Source: DATJQF01 sp035505995 (GTDB lineage: Bacteria; Bacteroidota; Bacteroidia; Bacteroidales; FEN-979). From it: a stretch of 7,715 nucleotides of DNA. Below, in pieces: positions 5,735 to 7,715 of this stretch. Where the stretch lies: NCBI GenBank assembly GCA_035505995.1, contig DATJQF010000190.1:1-7715 (forward strand), in the 5' to 3' direction. The notes below the pieces were generated by a model. The model saw only the letters and a list, made by a program, of their open reading frames with translations. It did no database searches and had not been told where the DNA came from. The position numbers were made by a program, and so were the translations under genes. How positions within the stretch are numbered: position 1 is the first letter of the stretch; the number at the start of each line of letters is the position of its first letter.

Positions 5735-7399
5735 TCATATCGGCTGGTCTTCCTTTCTCGCAAAGAGCAGGAAGGAATAGAATAGGGCAAAGAAGGTCAC
5801 GCCGGCCTGCGACTCGATCGTATCTTCCGGCAGCATGGAGAGAACGGCAATGATGAAGAAAACCAGGAAGAAATAGTCGGTGAACTTGCCCAGCTTCGCC
5901 GGAGGATAGATCAGGGCGAAGAGGAACCAGAGAAGTCCGAAGATCCCGAATCCCACCGTGATGGAAAGGAACTGGTTATGGGATCTCCACCGCTGATCGG
6001 GCGCCAGCTTGGAGTTCATTTTCCGGTACTGGTTCTGAAAGGCCGTATTCATATCACCGGTGCCCACTCCCGTCAGCCAGTTATCCTTGATGATGCCGGC
6101 CGAAGCTTTCCAGAATTCGAGCCGCTGCATCATCGTCAATCCCGTAGGATTTCCCGTTTGTTTATACTGCTCGTACCCCCAGAGGATCTCATAGATCCTG
6201 CCCCGGATGCTCAATCCCTTCATGAAGATGACATTCGGGATCCCTTTTTCTATGGCGGTGATCTCCTGGTCGGTCAGCCGGTTCACCCCGTCGGCATCTT
6301 TCCGGTAACCTTTGGACGTGAGGAACCGCAGGATCGTAAAAACGATCGGCTGATTCCTCCGGTTCAGGCTGTCGAAGGGGATTTTGCTTCTTTTGTTCCA
6401 GGCATCCCGCATCTCATCGAACTGAAGATACAGATAAATGTAGTTCCCGTTCTCGGTCATATTGCTTCCGACCAGGTTCGTATAGGGATTCCCGCGTGAA
6501 GTGTATTTGTCGAGGCGGGTCATTTCAACGGGATTCACTTTATAATAATCCCTGTAAACGGATACCAGGTAAATGGTTATCAATGCTGCTGCAGCCACCA
6601 GGATGATTGTCAGCCCTGTTTTTATCCAGGCAAATCGGGCCCGGAAGATCAGGATCACCAGGAGCAGGAAAAAGGTAATAGCGGTAACGGCCAGTCCTGT
6701 GGCCGACTTCGACAGCACCAGGTATACCAGCATCCAGATCGCCGTCAGGCTGAACAGGATCCTCATCCATACGGGAAATTCCCTTTTCAGGAAAGCCAGG
6801 TAGCCCAGGTAAAACACCGAAAGGGAGATCAGGAGCCCCAGGATGATATGGGAGATATGTTTCGATATATCCCGGATATCCACATAATTCCCCTCCAACA
6901 GGTTCCAGGAGTTGATGAGGGTCCTTAAAAAGACGGATGCCGAAAACAGGATCAGCAGCCAGTAGAAATTCTTCCGGCCGAAAGATTCCGATGTCGAAAG
7001 GAACAGGGGAAGGAGGAACAGGGGAAGCTTGGTGCGGAGATCCTTCAGCGCATACCCGAAATCGCTGGTGACCAACAGGCCCAGGATGTGGAGCAGGAAG
7101 ATCGAACTGAAGATCATGGCCGGCTTATTCCGGAAGAACTCCCGGAAGCCGTTGACGATGCTGTCGAACAACAGGTACAGCAGATAGGGAAGCAGCAGCA
7201 GGTAAAACCGGTAGGGCGGCTGCTTTTCATAGAATCTTTTTAGCTTGAAGAGGTCAAACCGCTCCATGGCGAAAGCGCCTGCCAGGATGAATTGAGAAAC
7301 GCTCATCACATACTTGGTATGCGCCAGCGATACCAGTAGGGCGGCGAATCCTACCAGATATCCGAACCGAATGAACTGACGGAAAAATTTTTCAATCAT
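5735..7399 (-). CDS. O-antigen ligase/polymerase family membrane protein (WaaL/Wzy_C-like)
   Basis: This 554-residue integral inner-membrane protein has about ten hydrophobic segments before residue 283, a large hydrophilic, presumably periplasmic region (about 284-478), and three more membrane segments (about 479-498, 507-523, 532-547). The loop contains TSRGNPYTNLV, NGNYIYLYL, LTSKGYRKDADGVN, RLEFWKASAGIIKDN, GVGTGDMNTAF and RSHNQFLSITVGFGIFG (472-488), with the His474 expected of the Wzy_C ligase motif. It ends with EDTIESQAGVTFFALF. The family transfers or polymerises undecaprenyl-linked glycans onto lipid A or other acceptors at the periplasmic face. The unusual long loop is typical of a Bacteroidota branch, so ligase versus polymerase cannot be decided. 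The upstream deacetylase gene ends 7 bases before its ATG, suggesting one operon for surface glycan assembly. Confidence 0.88.
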   Translation of the reverse strand: MIEKFFRQFIRFGYLVGFAALLVSLAHTKYVMSVSQFILAGAFAMERFDLFKLKRFYEKQPPYRFYLLLLPYLLYLLFDSIVNGFREFFRNKPAMIFSSIFLLHILGLLVTSDFGYALKDLRTKLPLFLLPLFLSTSESFGRKNFYWLLILFSASVFLRTLINSWNLLEGNYVDIRDISKHISHIILGLLISLSVFYLGYLAFLKREFPVWMRILFSLTAIWMLVYLVLSKSATGLAVTAITFFLLLVILIFRARFAWIKTGLTIILVAAAALITIYLVSVYRDYYKVNPVEMTRLDKYTSRGNPYTNLVGSNMTENGNYIYLYLQFDEMRDAWNKRSKIPFDSLNRRNQPIVFTILRFLTSKGYRKDADGVNRLTDQEITAIEKGIPNVIFMKGLSIRGRIYEILWGYEQYKQTGNPTGLTMMQRLEFWKASAGIIKDNWLTGVGTGDMNTAFQNQYRKMNSKLAPDQRWRSHNQFLSITVGFGIFGLLWFLFALIYPPAKLGKFTDYFFLVFFIIAVLSMLPEDTIESQAGVTFFALFYSFLLFARKEDQPI

Positions 7400-7406
7400 C
7401 CTGCTG

Positions 7407-7715
7407 TCAGGAGAACAGCTTCTTCCTGCCTTTTCGCAATTTGGTTTTAAATGTAAAGAAATTGTCTGTGCCCCGGATATCGATCCTTTTCATCTCGTAC
7501 GGATCTCTCAGCGGCCACCGGTTGATCCGGTTCCCGATCCGAAGGGCACATACCAGCCCGGATTCCCTGAACAGGCTTTTCATCTCCCCGAGCAGCTGCT
7601 TATCTTTTCTTGGATAGGCCCCATAAGGATAGGCTAACACCTTAACGAAAGGAAGGTTGTAAAATTTCAGGGTGGAGTAGCAATTTTGAAGATCTTCGTT
7701 CATATCCTCCACGGT
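7407..7715 (-). CDS. Polysaccharide deacetylase (NodB-homology) family, C-terminal part (partial)
   Basis: The gene runs off the right edge; 102 codons plus the TGA stop (7407-7409) are visible. The peptide shows EDMNEDLQNCYSTLKF, then VKVLAYPYGAYPRKDK, then LFRESGLVCALRIGNRINRWPLRDPYEMKRIDIRGTDN. The LAYPYG.Y motif after a helix, followed by a segment where an internal residue turns from gain-of-access (CALR.GNR) to the (L/M).R.DI motif, fits the end of the NodB fold. These are metal-dependent enzymes that remove N- or O-acetyl groups from cell-surface or extracellular polysaccharides. The metal-binding D-H-H residues lie in the missing N-terminal part, so activity cannot be judged. A GTG at 7712 in frame is internal, not the start. 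It is followed by the O-antigen ligase-like gene in the same direction. Confidence 0.8.
   Translation of the reverse strand, partial: TVEDMNEDLQNCYSTLKFYNLPFVKVLAYPYGAYPRKDKQLLGEMKSLFRESGLVCALRIGNRINRWPLRDPYEMKRIDIRGTDNFFTFKTKLRKGRKKLFS

Noticed and set aside
5978..6499. 173-codon frame opposite the O-antigen ligase-like gene
   Set aside because: It lies entirely within a well-supported membrane-protein gene on the other strand and shows no recognisable motif.

Overview
The window looks like a chromosomal segment of a Bacteroidota genome of moderate GC content. Three things point there. Promoter-like sites follow the Bacteroidota pattern (TTTG, about 20 bases, TAnnTTTG) and there are no clear Shine-Dalgarno sites. 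The proteins are of Bacteroidota type: a small secreted TonB-C-domain protein with an FPGG motif, and an O-antigen ligase-like protein with a long, family-specific periplasmic loop. Short GC-rich palindromes also occur in the intergenic DNA. No rRNA, tRNA, CRISPR array, transposase or integrase was found.

Layout. Positions 1-149 are the 3' end of an RND-efflux periplasmic adaptor. A 406-base gap follows, holding two GC-rich hairpins, an 8-base tandem repeat and a near-consensus promoter. That promoter reads into tsaB (tRNA t6A biosynthesis) and, 7 bases later, ispG (non-mevalonate isoprenoid pathway), a likely two-gene housekeeping operon. Next come three small envelope or export genes on the + strand: a TonB-C-domain protein, a secreted protein resembling a dimeric alpha/beta-barrel, and a small lipoprotein. 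A YegS/BmrU-type lipid kinase on the - strand meets the lipoprotein gene tail to tail. A predicted outer-membrane beta-barrel gene is divergent from the kinase. The right end is a - strand pair, a polysaccharide deacetylase (cut by the window edge) followed by an O-antigen ligase/polymerase-like membrane protein, suggesting a surface-glycan locus.

The most striking observation is inside tsaB. About 144 bases (875-1018) carry a degenerate, telomere-like TTTAGGG array, a unique spacer and a C-rich inverted arm, all in frame. Removing 48 codons would leave 229 residues, about the normal TsaB length. This looks like a palindromic repeat element inserted into an essential gene and tolerated as a surface loop, comparable in principle to the Rickettsia palindromic elements.

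The second is a perfectly paired H-type pseudoknot candidate at 3122-3166. It would sit at the very 5' end of the transcript of the small secreted protein at 3186, just downstream of a promoter-like site, and could be an undescribed cis-regulatory RNA. A further palindrome forms the C-terminal codons of the lipid kinase, so repeat-type DNA may enter gene ends elsewhere in this genome too.
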